From NCBI RefSeq assembly GCF_006715145.1, contig NZ_VFMR01000001.1, positions 3,038,001 through 3,102,000 on the forward strand: a stretch of 64,000 nucleotides of DNA. Direction: 5' to 3'. How positions within the stretch are numbered: the stretch's first letter is position 1; every line of letters begins with the position of its first letter. Shown piece after piece: positions 51,493 to 60,393 of the stretch. Origin of the DNA: Microbacterium sp. SLBN-146. Lineage in GTDB: Bacteria > Actinomycetota > Actinomycetes > Actinomycetales > Microbacteriaceae. The position numbers and the translations under genes are program-made. The notes beneath the pieces are model-generated. The model made no database searches. It worked only from the letters and a program-made list of their open reading frames with translations, and was not told the DNA's origin.

Positions 51493-53574
51493 TCAGGCGT
51501 GCCCTGCGCGTTCCATGGCGCGCAGTTCCTTCTTGAGATCCTGCACCTCGTCGCGCAGGCGGGCGGCGAGCTCGAACTTCAACTCCTCCGCCGCCGCGAG
51601 CATCTGCGCGCTGAGATCCGCGATCGTGGACTCGAGTTGCTCGGCACCTTCCGCCGCGATGCCCTCTCGTCGGAGTTGAGGCGTGGGCGCCTTGCCTCGT
51701 CCGGACTTCGTCTTCGCGGCGGATTTGCCGCTGAGCATCCGGTCGGTGTCAGACGCCTCGCGCGCCAAGATCTCCGTGATGTCCGCAATGCGCTTCCGCA
51801 GCGGCTGTGGATCGATGCCGTGCTCGAGGTTGTAGGCGATCTGCTTCTCGCGCCGGCGATCCGTCTCCTCGATCGCCTTGGTCATCGAGTCGGTCATCGT
51901 GTCGGCGTACATGTGCACTTCTCCCGACACGTTGCGGGCCGCGCGGCCTATGGTCTGGATGAGCGACGTGCCGCTTCGGAGGAATCCTTCTTTATCGGCA
52001 TCGAGGATCGATACGAGCGAGACCTCGGGAAGGTCGAGACCCTCACGCAGCAGGTTGATGCCGACGAGCACGTCGTATACCCCGGCACGCAGCTCGCTGA
52101 GAAGCTCGACGCGCCGCAACGTGTCGACGTCGGAATGCAGGTAGCGCACCCGGACCCCGTGCTCGCCGAGGAAGTCGGTGAGCTCTTCGGCCATCTTCTT
52201 CGTGAGGGTCGTGACGAGTACGCGCTCGTCACGCTCCGCCCGCACGCGGATCTCCTCGAGGAGATCGTCGATCTGTCCCTTCGAGGGCTTGACGACGATC
52301 TGGGGATCGATGAGTCCGGTGGGACGGATGATCTGTTCCACGACGCCGTCGGCGATGCCCATCTCGTAACGCCCCGGAGTCGCCGACAGGTAGACCGTCT
52401 GACCGACGCGGTTCTTGAACTCGTCCCACCGCAGTGGCCGGTTGTCGAGTGCGCTCGGCAGTCGGAAGCCGTGCTCGACGAGGGTGCGCTTGCGCGATGC
52501 ATCGCCCTCGTACATCGCGCCGATCTGCGGCACCGTGACATGCGACTCGTCGATCACCATGAGGAAGTCGTCGGGGAAGAAGTCCAGCAGCGTGTGCGGC
52601 GGCTCGCCGGGAAGCCGACCATCCAGGTGACGCGAATAGTTTTCGATGCCCGAGCAGAATCCCAGCTGCTGCAACATCTCGAGATCGAAGGTCGTCCGCA
52701 TGCGGAGGCGCTGCGCCTCGAGCAACTTGTTCTGCCCTTCGAGCTCCTTGAGACGCTCCTCGAGCTCGTGCTCGATCGTGCCGATCGCCCGCTGCACGGT
52801 CTCAGTGCCGGCGGCGTAGTGCGTCGCGGGGAAGATCGGCACGGAATCGAGCTTCTGCACGACATCGCCCGTGAGCGGATGCAGCATGTACAGACCCTCG
52901 ATCTCGTCACCGAACATCTCGATGCGGACCGCATACTCCTCATACACCGGGATGATCTCGATCGTGTCGCCGCGAACGCGGAAGTTGCCGCGGGAGAAGT
53001 CGACGTCGTTGCGGTTGTACTGCATCGCGATGAACTTGCGGATCAATGCGTCACGGTCGTAGCGCTCCCCCACTTGGAGGGCGACCATGGCTCGCAAGTA
53101 CTCCTCGGGCGAGCCGAGACCGTAGATGCAGGAGACGGTGGAGACCACGACGACGTCTCGTCTGCTGAGGAGTGAGTTCGTCGTCGAGTGACGGAGGCGT
53201 TCCACCTCGGCGTTGATCGAGGAGTCCTTCTCGATGAAGGTGTCTGTCTGAGGGACGTACGCCTCGGGCTGGTAGTAGTCGTAGTAGCTCACGAAGTACT
53301 CGACCGCGTTGTTCGGCATGAGTTCGCGGAACTCGTTCGCGAGCTGCGCCGCGAGAGTCTTGTTGTGCGCCAGGACGAGCGTCGGACGCTGCACCGCTTC
53401 GACGAGCCAGGCCGTCGTAGCCGACTTTCCCGTACCGGTCGCGCCGAGAAGGACGACGTCGGTCTCACCGGCGTTGATGCGTTGCGCGAGCTGAGCGATC
53501 GCCTCTGGCTGGTCTCCCGACGGCGAGTATTCACTGATGACTTCGAAGGGGCGGACGGAACGTGTGGTCTGCAC
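51493..53574 (-). CDS. uvrB: Excinuclease ABC subunit B
   Basis: A 693-residue helicase-like subunit of nucleotide excision repair. Walker A is [16 protein letters not shown], and the beta-hairpin region [21 protein letters not shown] inserts in DNA. Helicase motif II is in [11 protein letters not shown], and the UVR domain near the C-terminus is LEARLRD-like ([15 protein letters not shown]). GTG at 53574 lies 6 nt after TAACCT in a damage-type promoter; an overlapping ATG is out of frame. It is its own unit, after the coaE terminator. Confidence 0.98.
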   Translation of the reverse strand: MQTTRSVRPFEVISEYSPSGDQPEAIAQLAQRINAGETDVVLLGATGTGKSATTAWLVEAVQRPTLVLAHNKTLAAQLANEFRELMPNNAVEYFVSYYDYYQPEAYVPQTDTFIEKDSSINAEVERLRHSTTNSLLSRRDVVVVSTVSCIYGLGSPEEYLRAMVALQVGERYDRDALIRKFIAMQYNRNDVDFSRGNFRVRGDTIEIIPVYEEYAVRIEMFGDEIEGLYMLHPLTGDVVQKLDSVPIFPATHYAAGTETVQRAIGTIEHELEERLKELEGQNKLLEAQRLRMRTTFDLEMLQQLGFCSGIENYSRHLDGRLPGEPPHTLLDFFPDDFLMVIDESHVTVPQIGAMYEGDASRKRTLVEHGFRLPSALDNRPLRWDEFKNRVGQTVYLSATPGRYEMGIADGVVEQIIRPTGLIDPQIVVKPSKGQIDDLLEEIRVRAERDERVLVTTLTKKMAEELTDFLGEHGVRVRYLHSDVDTLRRVELLSELRAGVYDVLVGINLLREGLDLPEVSLVSILDADKEGFLRSGTSLIQTIGRAARNVSGEVHMYADTMTDSMTKAIEETDRRREKQIAYNLEHGIDPQPLRKRIADITEILAREASDTDRMLSGKSAAKTKSGRGKAPTPQLRREGIAAEGAEQLESTIADLSAQMLAAAEELKFELAARLRDEVQDLKKELRAMERAGHA

Positions 53575-53603
53575 ATGTCCAGGTTAGGCGCGACCTCCGA
53601 CAC
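53575..53603 (-). promoter_or_regulatory. RecA-NDp/PafBC-type promoter of uvrB
   Basis: On the minus strand GTGTCGGAG (53603-53595), 8 bp, TAACCT (53586-53581), 6 bp, then GTG. The layout is identical to the uvrA promoter and close to the mycobacterial TTGTCRGTG-N8-TAnnnT consensus. Confidence 0.65.
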
Positions 53604-53611
53604 CGGGGCCG

Positions 53612-53635
53612 GCAGGGCGGATAGTCCCGCCCTGC
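53612..53635 (-). terminator. Terminator of coaE
   Basis: A 9-bp perfect stem (GCAGGGCGG with CCGCCCTGC) and a 6-nt loop, one base after the coaE stop and just before the uvrB promoter. Confidence 0.75.
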
Positions 53636-53636
53636 T

Positions 53637-54287
53637 TCAGTCCACCGAGAGGTCGGAAGAGCCGGTCTGACGCACCTCGGCGACACGTCGCGGGAGGTCG
53701 TTCCACAGCTCGTCAGTCCGGGCGAGGGTGTCCTCCAAAGTGCCGGTCGTATCGATCACGACGTCGGCGATCCGCAGTCGGTCGTCGTCCGCGACCTGAG
53801 CCGCGATGCGCGCTGCGGCATCGTCCTCGGACATCCCGCGCAACTCGACGAGCCGTCCCTGCCGCACCCCCGCGGGGGCGTGTGCCACGACGACGAGGTC
53901 CCACGGGTCAGCGGCTCTCGTCTCCGCCAAGAGGGGAACGTCGTAGACGACGACAGCGTCGGGGTCCGCATCGAACGCCTCCGCGAAGCGCCTCGCGGAC
54001 TCGGCCCGCACCGCGGGATGAACGAGCGCGTTGAGGCGCGCGAGCGCCGCCTCGTCGTTGAACACGCGACGCCCGAGGCCCGCCCTGTCCAGCGCGCCTT
54101 CGTCTGTGAGGATGTCGGGTCCGAACGCATCGACCATCGCGCCGAGGAGCGGGGAACCCGGCGCCTGGACGTCGCGCACGATGCGATCGGCGTCGACGAT
54201 GACGGCACCGCGTTCGGCGAGGCGGCTGGCGATGGTGGATTTGCCGGAGGCGATTCCCCCGGTCAGGGCGATGAGCGGCACGTCCAC
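53637..54287 (-). CDS. coaE: Dephospho-CoA kinase
   Basis: A 216-residue P-loop kinase for the last step of coenzyme A synthesis. Walker A is GGIASGKSTIA, followed by IVDADRIVRDVQAPGSPLL with the conserved DAD. It lacks the long C-terminal UPF0157 extension of mycobacterial CoaE. The GTG at 54287 or at 54281 could be the start; neither has a strong ribosome site. In mycobacteria coaE lies next to rpsA; here a sensory locus separates them. Confidence 0.93.
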   Translation of the reverse strand: MDVPLIALTGGIASGKSTIASRLAERGAVIVDADRIVRDVQAPGSPLLGAMVDAFGPDILTDEGALDRAGLGRRVFNDEAALARLNALVHPAVRAESARRFAEAFDADPDAVVVYDVPLLAETRAADPWDLVVVAHAPAGVRQGRLVELRGMSEDDAAARIAAQVADDDRLRIADVVIDTTGTLEDTLARTDELWNDLPRRVAEVRQTGSSDLSVD

Positions 54288-54637
54288 GAGCCTGCCACGG
54301 CTGCGGGCTTTCCCGCAGCACTCGCCGTCCGCCTCCCCCCGCACACGACGCACCCTGCGGATATCTCAAGGTGTTCCTGAGGTTCGGCAAAGTCGTCCTT
54401 GCGCATTCGCTCCTACTGTCGAATCATCGCCGGACGTCCTGGGGATGTCGGACGGCGAACGAAACGGAAAGGATCCGTGGGATGGCAGGAGGCGACGTGA
54501 TCGTGGGATGGCGATCACGCGCACGGGACCGGTCTGGGGCCGGATCCCGAGAGGGGCGGGAGGGGCCCGGCCGTGCGGGGGCACGGCCGACCTCCACGCT
54601 CCGACGGTGGGCGCTCGTCGAGTGAAGGTGAGACGGC
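54288..54637. other. 350-bp gap with three perfect hairpins
   Basis: No gene is visible. It holds three perfect stem-loops: GCTGCGGG/CCCGCAGC with a CTTT loop (54300-54319), an 8-bp dyad CGTGATCG/CGATCACG (54496-54519), and a 9-bp stem CGGCCGTGC/GCACGGCCG with a GGGG loop (54568-54589). The last two lie in the likely leader of the response regulator gene. Both coaE and the response regulator must be promoted from here. Confidence 0.5.
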
Positions 54638-55489
54638 ATGCCGGGTGCTGAGTTCAGCAGGGTGTTCTGGGATATCATCGCGGGTGTCCCGGGACCGACC
54701 GCCCACGAGCGGAACGACGACAGGAGCGCCAACCTGGACGAGAATCGCGTCGCCGTCGTCATCGAGGACGAAGCCGATATCCGCCAGCTCCTGAGCGACG
54801 TCCTGGAGTCGGCGGGATTCGTCGTCTACGCCGCGGCGTCAGGGCTCGAGGGCATCGAACGGGTCCGCGTGTACCAGCCCGTCGTGACGACTCTCGACGT
54901 CAGCATGCCGGGGATCGACGGGTTCGAGACCGCCAAGCGCATCCGTGCCATCTCGAGTACCTACATCGTGATGCTCACGGCCCGCTCGGAAGAGATCGAC
55001 GCCCTCCAGGGATTGGAGTCCGGCGCCGACGACTACATCACGAAGCCCTTCCGTCCTCGTGAACTGCGTGCGCGCATCGAGGCGATGCTGCGCAGGCCGC
55101 GCGGCCCGCTCACATCCGAGGTGGAGGTCGCAGCCGCCGACCCCCCCGCTCGCGACGACGACCTGGGCGGATGGCTCGAGCACCGAGGGCTCCGGCTCCA
55201 ACCGGAGATGCGGTTGGCGATCCGAGCCGACGAGGCGCTCGACCTGACGAGGAGCGAGTTCGACATCCTCGCCGAACTCCTGCGAGCCAAGGGCCGCGTC
55301 GTCAGCAAATCGGAGCTGGCTCTCACGCTGCGCGGCGAGTACACCGCCACCAGCGACTACATCAGTGATGCGGATGCTCGAGCGATCGAGGTCCACATGG
55401 CGAACCTGCGTCGAAAGCTGGGTGAGTCTCCCGCCAACCCACGGTGGATCGAGACCGTCCGCGGCGTGGGCTATCGCCTCACGCGCTGA
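54638..55489 (+). CDS. OmpR/PhoB-family response regulator
   Basis: A 283-residue two-domain regulator. A receiver (about 37-152) has the acidic pair in VIEDE, phospho-acceptor Asp87 in TTLDVSMPGIDG, and the conserved Lys136 in YITKPF. A winged-helix DNA-binding domain (about 180-283) has LDLTRSEFDILAELLRAKG and ends TVRGVGYRLTR. The N-terminus is about 35 residues longer than usual. AAGGTGAG stands 8 nt before the ATG. It converges on the degenerate-GGDEF gene with no gap, and the likely partner kinase lies just beyond. Confidence 0.93.
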   Translation: MPGAEFSRVFWDIIAGVPGPTAHERNDDRSANLDENRVAVVIEDEADIRQLLSDVLESAGFVVYAAASGLEGIERVRVYQPVVTTLDVSMPGIDGFETAKRIRAISSTYIVMLTARSEEIDALQGLESGADDYITKPFRPRELRARIEAMLRRPRGPLTSEVEVAAADPPARDDDLGGWLEHRGLRLQPEMRLAIRADEALDLTRSEFDILAELLRAKGRVVSKSELALTLRGEYTATSDYISDADARAIEVHMANLRRKLGESPANPRWIETVRGVGYRLTR

Positions 55490-56656
55490 TCACGGCTCGC
55501 CCGCGACGAGGACAGCCGTGTCCGTGCGCAGCGCGGCGGCACGGGCAGCGACGCGGGCTTCCGTCACGAGCTCCGACGGCTCGTAGCCATTCGTCTCGCT
55601 GAGGGCGATACCCACTCCCACGATGGGGATCACGGCGCCGACCACGCCGCTCAGCTCATCGAACAGCCCTCGGCGGATCCGCGTCGCGATGCGACGGGCG
55701 TCGGCTACCGAATGCGGCTGGATTCCCACGAGGAGCCCCGTCTCGCCATCTTGACCGACGAAGGCGCTCGTAGGGGCGAAACCGCGCACGACACTGCGGA
55801 ACGCCGTCGCGACACTCGAAGCCGCCTCCGTGCCGAACGCGGTCGCGATCGAGGGGAGGTCGTCGATGCGGAGGGAGATGACGCCGACGAGTTCCGAGCG
55901 CCGCCGCGCGCGCGCACACATATCGAGGAGAACGTGCGCGAACGAGACCTCCGGCAGCACATCGTCGTCGCTGAGCGCGAGACGTCGCGCTCCCCGTGCG
56001 ACATCCAAGTGCCCCCGACCGACGAGGGCCACGGAGGTCACGACGACGGCCACGATCGACAAGACCGAAGCGAGGATGCCGGTCGCGTTCGTGCCGAGCC
56101 AGACGAGGAAGAACTCGTCGTCTGGACCCACGGCGAAGAACGCGACGGTGCGGACAGCGTAGTAAACGGCTTCCACACCCAGGACGAAGGCGAGCGCGCG
56201 CGTGTTGCGGTCGGCAGCCATCTCACCGCGCAGCGTCTCGACGGTGCCGAGAGTCGCGAAGACGAGGATGCCGGGGAACATGACTTCCGCGCCGGCCCAC
56301 GCCCCTCCGGCGGGTCCTTCGGCGAGAGCGGTCAGGATCGCTCCCAGGCTCACGATGGCGACGGCGATGCCCGCCGCCATCATCGGACGCTCGTTGAACC
56401 GCCGGGCTCCAAGCCACAGGCATCCCGTGCCGCCGACGAATGTCCCGTTGCCGAAAGCGACAGCCCACCACGCCTCCGGATAGACGGTCCACGCGAGATA
56501 GCAGACGACCGTGACGAGCGCCCCGAGGAAGGCGAGCCCCCAGACGCGCCCCGCGCCCTCGTCTTTGCGCAGAAGGATGCCGACGACGTAGACGACGCTC
56601 GAGACGATGATCACGAGCGCGGTGACCACCGTGAGCGTGAAGGGATCGAGTGTCAT
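55490..56656 (-). CDS. Membrane protein with degenerate GGDEF domain
   Basis: A 388-residue protein with about seven N-terminal helices (residues 5-213) and a C-terminal region (about 230-388) that follows the GGDEF fold pattern (LLDMCARARRRSELVGVISLRIDDLPSI, then DARRIATRIRRGL and GVGIAL). The signature is GQDGE at 301-305 instead of GGDEF, so diguanylate cyclase activity is not expected; it may bind nucleotide or partners. Its ATG overlaps the kinase stop (ATGA), making the two one translational unit. A role as signal partner of the kinase is inferred. Confidence 0.75.
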   Translation of the reverse strand: MTLDPFTLTVVTALVIIVSSVVYVVGILLRKDEGAGRVWGLAFLGALVTVVCYLAWTVYPEAWWAVAFGNGTFVGGTGCLWLGARRFNERPMMAAGIAVAIVSLGAILTALAEGPAGGAWAGAEVMFPGILVFATLGTVETLRGEMAADRNTRALAFVLGVEAVYYAVRTVAFFAVGPDDEFFLVWLGTNATGILASVLSIVAVVVTSVALVGRGHLDVARGARRLALSDDDVLPEVSFAHVLLDMCARARRRSELVGVISLRIDDLPSIATAFGTEAASSVATAFRSVVRGFAPTSAFVGQDGETGLLVGIQPHSVADARRIATRIRRGLFDELSGVVGAVIPIVGVGIALSETNGYEPSELVTEARVAARAAALRTDTAVLVAGEP

Positions 56657-58317
56657 GGTGCTCCGATGCTCGTGGCGGGTGTGCGACGGCGCGCGGGGAG
56701 GCGTACGACGACCGTGGTGCCGACCCCCTGTTCGCTCTGCAGGGTGATCTCTCCGCCGTGGGAACGGACGATGTCACGGCTGATCGCCAGACCGAGGCCG
56801 CTCCCGTGGGTCGACGTCTTACGCACCGATTCCGATCGGAAGAACCGTTCGAACAGCCTCGGCATCTCATCCGGCGCGATGCCCGTTCCCGAATCCCGCA
56901 CGACGATCCAGGCGTGATCGGCGTCCACCGTCGTGCCGACGGCGATGGAGCCGTCGGCACGGTTGTACTTGACGGCATTCGACAAGAGGTTGTCGAGGAC
57001 CTGTCGGATGCGCGACGGGTCGACGTAGGCGGTCGCGGACTCCACCCCCGACGTATCGAAGCGGATGCCGCGCTCCGCCGCGCGAGGAATGTGCAGTTCG
57101 ACCGCCGACGCCACGAGATCCGCAAGGTCCGTCTGCTCCGGCTGGTAGCTCAGTTCGATCGTGGAGCGGTCCGCCGCCGTCGTGGCGAGGATGTCCGAAA
57201 CGATGGAGAGGAGTCGATGGGCGTTGCGTTCGGCGACCTCGAGGCCCCGTCGCGCCGTCGGCGAGAGATCCTCGTCGAGAACGAGGTCCAGGTAGCCGAC
57301 GATGGACGTGAGCGGTGTGCGCAGTTCGTGCGAGACCGACGCGACGAGGTCTTCACGCGCGCGGATGGCGCTGAGCTCGGCGGTGATGTCTCGCGAGACG
57401 ATGACGCTTCCGGCATCCGTACCGTCATCGTCGTGCACACGACGGGCCGTGACGGTCAACGCCCGCCGTGGTGCGCCCGGCTCCCCGAACCAGACGACGG
57501 CGTCGTCGAACGTCTCACCGCGCAGAGCGCGGGCGAGCGGCTCGTCGTCTGCGCTGAGTCGTGTGATGCCATCTCGGGCATACGCGGGGAGTTCCTCGTC
57601 CGGCGTTGCCCCACCCGCGCTCTGGAGGCGTCCGTGCGCCTCATTTCGGAGCGAGACCCGTCCGTCCACGCCGATCCTGATGATGCCGAAATCAACGGCC
57701 TCGAGAACCTCCGTGAGTGTTTCTTCCTGCTGACGGGCACGGGCCAGAGCGGTGGACAAGAGGCCGGTCTGACTATCGAGAAGGCGACGCTGCACGTGCG
57801 ACCGATGCGTCGTCAGATAGCTGGTGGTCGCGAGAGCCACGATGGTGAACGGGAGGATCACTGTCGCGATGGTCACATCGCGGTCCGGCGCGAGGGCCGG
57901 TACGAGATAGAGCGCACAGACCACGCTCACGCCGCCGAACAAGCCAGGAAGCCCGAAGCTCCCGGCCAGCCACATGGCAGGGAAGATCCACAGCAGCTCG
58001 AACCCCGACGGCGGACTGGACTCTCGGATCGCCGTGATGGCGAGGATGTCCAGCATCGGCACCAGCGCACTCACCCAGGCGGGGATGCTGTTCCACGGCA
58101 CGGCCACGGCGGCGGCGGTCGCGAAGAACACAACGAGGACGCCTGCCAGGAACAGGCTCGTGTTGCCGGGAAAGAGCGAGACGAGGGCAATGAGCGCGAC
58201 AACCATGACGACCCCCGCGAGGAGGACCTGATTGAGGAGGACGGTGCGCGATCTCGTCCGGTCGCCGAACGATCCGGACCGGGCGCGCTGCACCTTCGTG
58301 CGCTTCGGTCCAGCCAT
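56653..58317 (-). CDS. Membrane sensor histidine kinase with PAS-like domain
   Basis: A 554-residue kinase. Five or six N-terminal helices (about 27-168) form a membrane sensor, followed by a PAS-like domain (about 195-318). The HisKA domain has the phospho-acceptor His330 in SVSHELRTP. The ATPase domain shows the N box (DNLLSNAVKYN, 442-452), G1 DSGTG (475-479) and G2 GSGLGL (505-510). All catalytic residues are present. TAGTTT stands 6 nt before the ATG, suggesting a leaderless start. It is coupled to the degenerate-GGDEF gene, and the cognate response regulator is probably the one at 54638. Confidence 0.93.
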   Translation of the reverse strand: MAGPKRTKVQRARSGSFGDRTRSRTVLLNQVLLAGVVMVVALIALVSLFPGNTSLFLAGVLVVFFATAAAVAVPWNSIPAWVSALVPMLDILAITAIRESSPPSGFELLWIFPAMWLAGSFGLPGLFGGVSVVCALYLVPALAPDRDVTIATVILPFTIVALATTSYLTTHRSHVQRRLLDSQTGLLSTALARARQQEETLTEVLEAVDFGIIRIGVDGRVSLRNEAHGRLQSAGGATPDEELPAYARDGITRLSADDEPLARALRGETFDDAVVWFGEPGAPRRALTVTARRVHDDDGTDAGSVIVSRDITAELSAIRAREDLVASVSHELRTPLTSIVGYLDLVLDEDLSPTARRGLEVAERNAHRLLSIVSDILATTAADRSTIELSYQPEQTDLADLVASAVELHIPRAAERGIRFDTSGVESATAYVDPSRIRQVLDNLLSNAVKYNRADGSIAVGTTVDADHAWIVVRDSGTGIAPDEMPRLFERFFRSESVRKTSTHGSGLGLAISRDIVRSHGGEITLQSEQGVGTTVVVRLPARRRTPATSIGAP

Positions 58318-58353
58318 GGGACGAAACTACCGCTCCTCGCACCCGTGAATGCG

Positions 58354-58391
58354 CGAACGGGGCCGGAACCCGAAGGTTCCGACCCCGTTCG
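58354..58391 (-). terminator. Terminator of rpsA with UUCG loop
   Basis: A 17-bp stem with one G-U pair, closed on the minus strand by a UUCG tetraloop, 11 bp after the rpsA stop and before the kinase start. Confidence 0.85.
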
Positions 58392-58402
58392 TCAGCGATG
58401 GA

Positions 58403-59851
58403 TCAGCGACCGGAGAGCTTCTCGCGGAGCGCCGCAAGCGCCTCGTCGTCGGCGAGGGTGCCGGCGGAACCGGTCTCGGACGAGAAGGACGGGCTTGCAG
58501 TCTCGGTCGGAGCGTTCGCCTCGGCCTCGAGAGCCTTGGTGACCGCAGCCTTGTGAGCCTCCCAGCGCGCGTGAGCGGCAGCGTACTCCTGCTCCCACTT
58601 CTCGCGCTGCTCGTCGAAGCCTTCCTTCCACTGGTTGGTCTCGGGGTCGAATCCCTCGGGGTACTTGTACTCCCCGTTCTCGTCGTACTCCGTGGCCATG
58701 CCGTAGAGGGCCGGGTCGAACTCGGTGCCGAACGGGTCGACCGACTCGTTCGCCTGCTTCAGCGAGAGCGAGATGCGGCGACGCTCGAGGTCGATGTCGA
58801 TGATCTTGACGAAGACCTCTTCGCCGACCGACACGACCTGCTCAGCCAGCTCGACGTGCTTCCCGGAAAGCTCCGAGATGTGCACGAGGCCCTCGATGCC
58901 GTCTGCGACGCGCACGAACGCACCGAACGGGACGAGCTTCGTGACCTTGCCCGGGGCGACCTGACCGATCGCGTGCGTACGGGCGAAGACCTGCCACGGG
59001 TCCTCCTGCGTCGCCTTGAGCGAGAGCGACACGCGCTCGCGGTCGAGGTCCACCTCCAGGATCTCGACGGTGACCTCCTGGCCGACCTCGACGACCTCGG
59101 ACGCGTGCTCGATGTGCTTCCACGACAGCTCCGAGACGTGGACGAGACCGTCGACGCCACCGAGGTCGACGAACGCACCGAAGTTGACGATCGACGAGAC
59201 CGTGCCCTTGCGGACCTGGCCCTTGTGGAGGTTGTTGAGGAACGTCGTGCGCGACTCGGACTGCGTCTGCTCGAGCAGGGCGCGACGCGAGAGAACGACG
59301 TTGTTGCGGTTCTTGTCGAGCTCGAGGATCTTCGCCTCGATCTCCTGGCCGAGGTACGGCGTGAGGTCGCGAACGCGACGGAGCTCGATGAGCGAGGCGG
59401 GAAGGAACCCGCGGAGTCCGATGTCGACGATCAGGCCACCCTTGACGACCTCGATGACCGAACCGGTCACGACGCCGTCGGTCTCCTTGATCTTCTCCAC
59501 GTCGCCCCACGCGCGCTCGTACTGCGCACGCTTCTTCGACAGGATCAGACGGCCTTCCTTGTCCTCCTTCTGGAGAACGAGTGCCTCGACCGTGTCGCCG
59601 ACCTTGACGACCTCGTTGGGGTCGATGTCGTGCTTGATGGAGAGCTCGCGCGAGGGGATGACGCCCTCGGTCTTGTACCCGACGTCGAGGAGCACCTCGT
59701 CGCGGTCGATCTTCACGACGGTGCCTTCAATGAGGTCGCCGTCGTTGAAGAACTTCAGGGTCTTTTCGACCGCGGCCAGGAAGTCCTCAGCAGAGCCGAT
59801 GTCGTTGATCGCGACCTGCTTGGTGGCCGGGGCGGTCGTTGCGGTAGTCAT
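58403..59851 (-). CDS. rpsA: 30S ribosomal protein S1
   Basis: A 482-residue S1 with four S1 RNA-binding repeats (about 37-105, 120-185, 205-275 and 290-360), typical of actinobacteria, each with the GxVxxIxxFGAFVxLGG-like pattern, such as KGTVSSIVNFGAFVDLGGVDG. The C-terminal 120 residues are acidic and low in structure. ATG at 59851 gives the family start MTTATTAPATK. In many actinobacteria coaE follows directly; here it is 4 kb away. Confidence 0.97.
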   Translation of the reverse strand: MTTATTAPATKQVAINDIGSAEDFLAAVEKTLKFFNDGDLIEGTVVKIDRDEVLLDVGYKTEGVIPSRELSIKHDIDPNEVVKVGDTVEALVLQKEDKEGRLILSKKRAQYERAWGDVEKIKETDGVVTGSVIEVVKGGLIVDIGLRGFLPASLIELRRVRDLTPYLGQEIEAKILELDKNRNNVVLSRRALLEQTQSESRTTFLNNLHKGQVRKGTVSSIVNFGAFVDLGGVDGLVHVSELSWKHIEHASEVVEVGQEVTVEILEVDLDRERVSLSLKATQEDPWQVFARTHAIGQVAPGKVTKLVPFGAFVRVADGIEGLVHISELSGKHVELAEQVVSVGEEVFVKIIDIDLERRRISLSLKQANESVDPFGTEFDPALYGMATEYDENGEYKYPEGFDPETNQWKEGFDEQREKWEQEYAAAHARWEAHKAAVTKALEAEANAPTETASPSFSSETGSAGTLADDEALAALREKLSGR

Positions 59852-60057
59852 ATAGTGGGTTGTCCTTGTTGGATGGGTGATCGGGCCCGGCATCCTCTGC
59901 CCACGCGAACGCGCGGGATGAGTGAGGAACCGAGGCGAGGCGGATTGTCTTCGTGCGATGTCACAGGGTCAGCAGGCATGGCTGTTGAGCCACAGGAGTG
60001 ACGTTCCAGGGTAACAGAATGCGCCCGGCGATCGCGAGGGTCGCGCACCTCGAGCCG

Positions 60058-60393
60058 CTACGTGCTCGCACAGACGACGCAGCGTGTCGCAGTGGGCCGC
60101 GCCTGCAGCCGTTCGAGAGGGATCGGCCGCCCGCAGTCTGCGCAGATCCCGTACGCTCCGGCGGTGCGTCGCTCGATCGCCGACTCGACCTCGCGTCGCT
60201 CACGCTCGGCGTCGGCGCGAAGCCCCGAGAGACGCGACCATTCCGCCGACAGCGTTGCGCCTTCGGGGTCGTGTTCATCGTCGGCGTTGTCACCCTGCCG
60301 GTCGGCGCGGAGTGCCGCGAGCGTGGCGTCGAGCCGTTCGATGCGACCGGACAGCTCGGCGAGCGACCGCTCCAGCGGGTCCGCCGGCGTCAC
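60058..60393 (-). CDS. DksA/TraR-family C4 zinc-finger protein
   Basis: A 111-residue protein. A coiled-coil-like N-terminal region (LAELSGRIERLDATLAALRA) is followed by a C-terminal four-cysteine zinc finger: Cys84, Cys87, Cys105, Cys108 (CADCGRPIPLERLQARP). DksA proteins bind the RNA polymerase secondary channel; this one is shorter and its Asp-rich coiled-coil tip cannot be confirmed. The GTG start overlaps the stop of the alcohol dehydrogenase gene (GTGA). The 206 bp to rpsA hold the rpsA leader. Confidence 0.83.
   Translation of the reverse strand: MTPADPLERSLAELSGRIERLDATLAALRADRQGDNADDEHDPEGATLSAEWSRLSGLRADAERERREVESAIERRTAGAYGICADCGRPIPLERLQARPTATRCVVCAST

Noticed and set aside
55490..56656. 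Active diguanylate cyclase
   Set aside because: The GGDEF signature is replaced by GQDGE, so catalysis is not expected.
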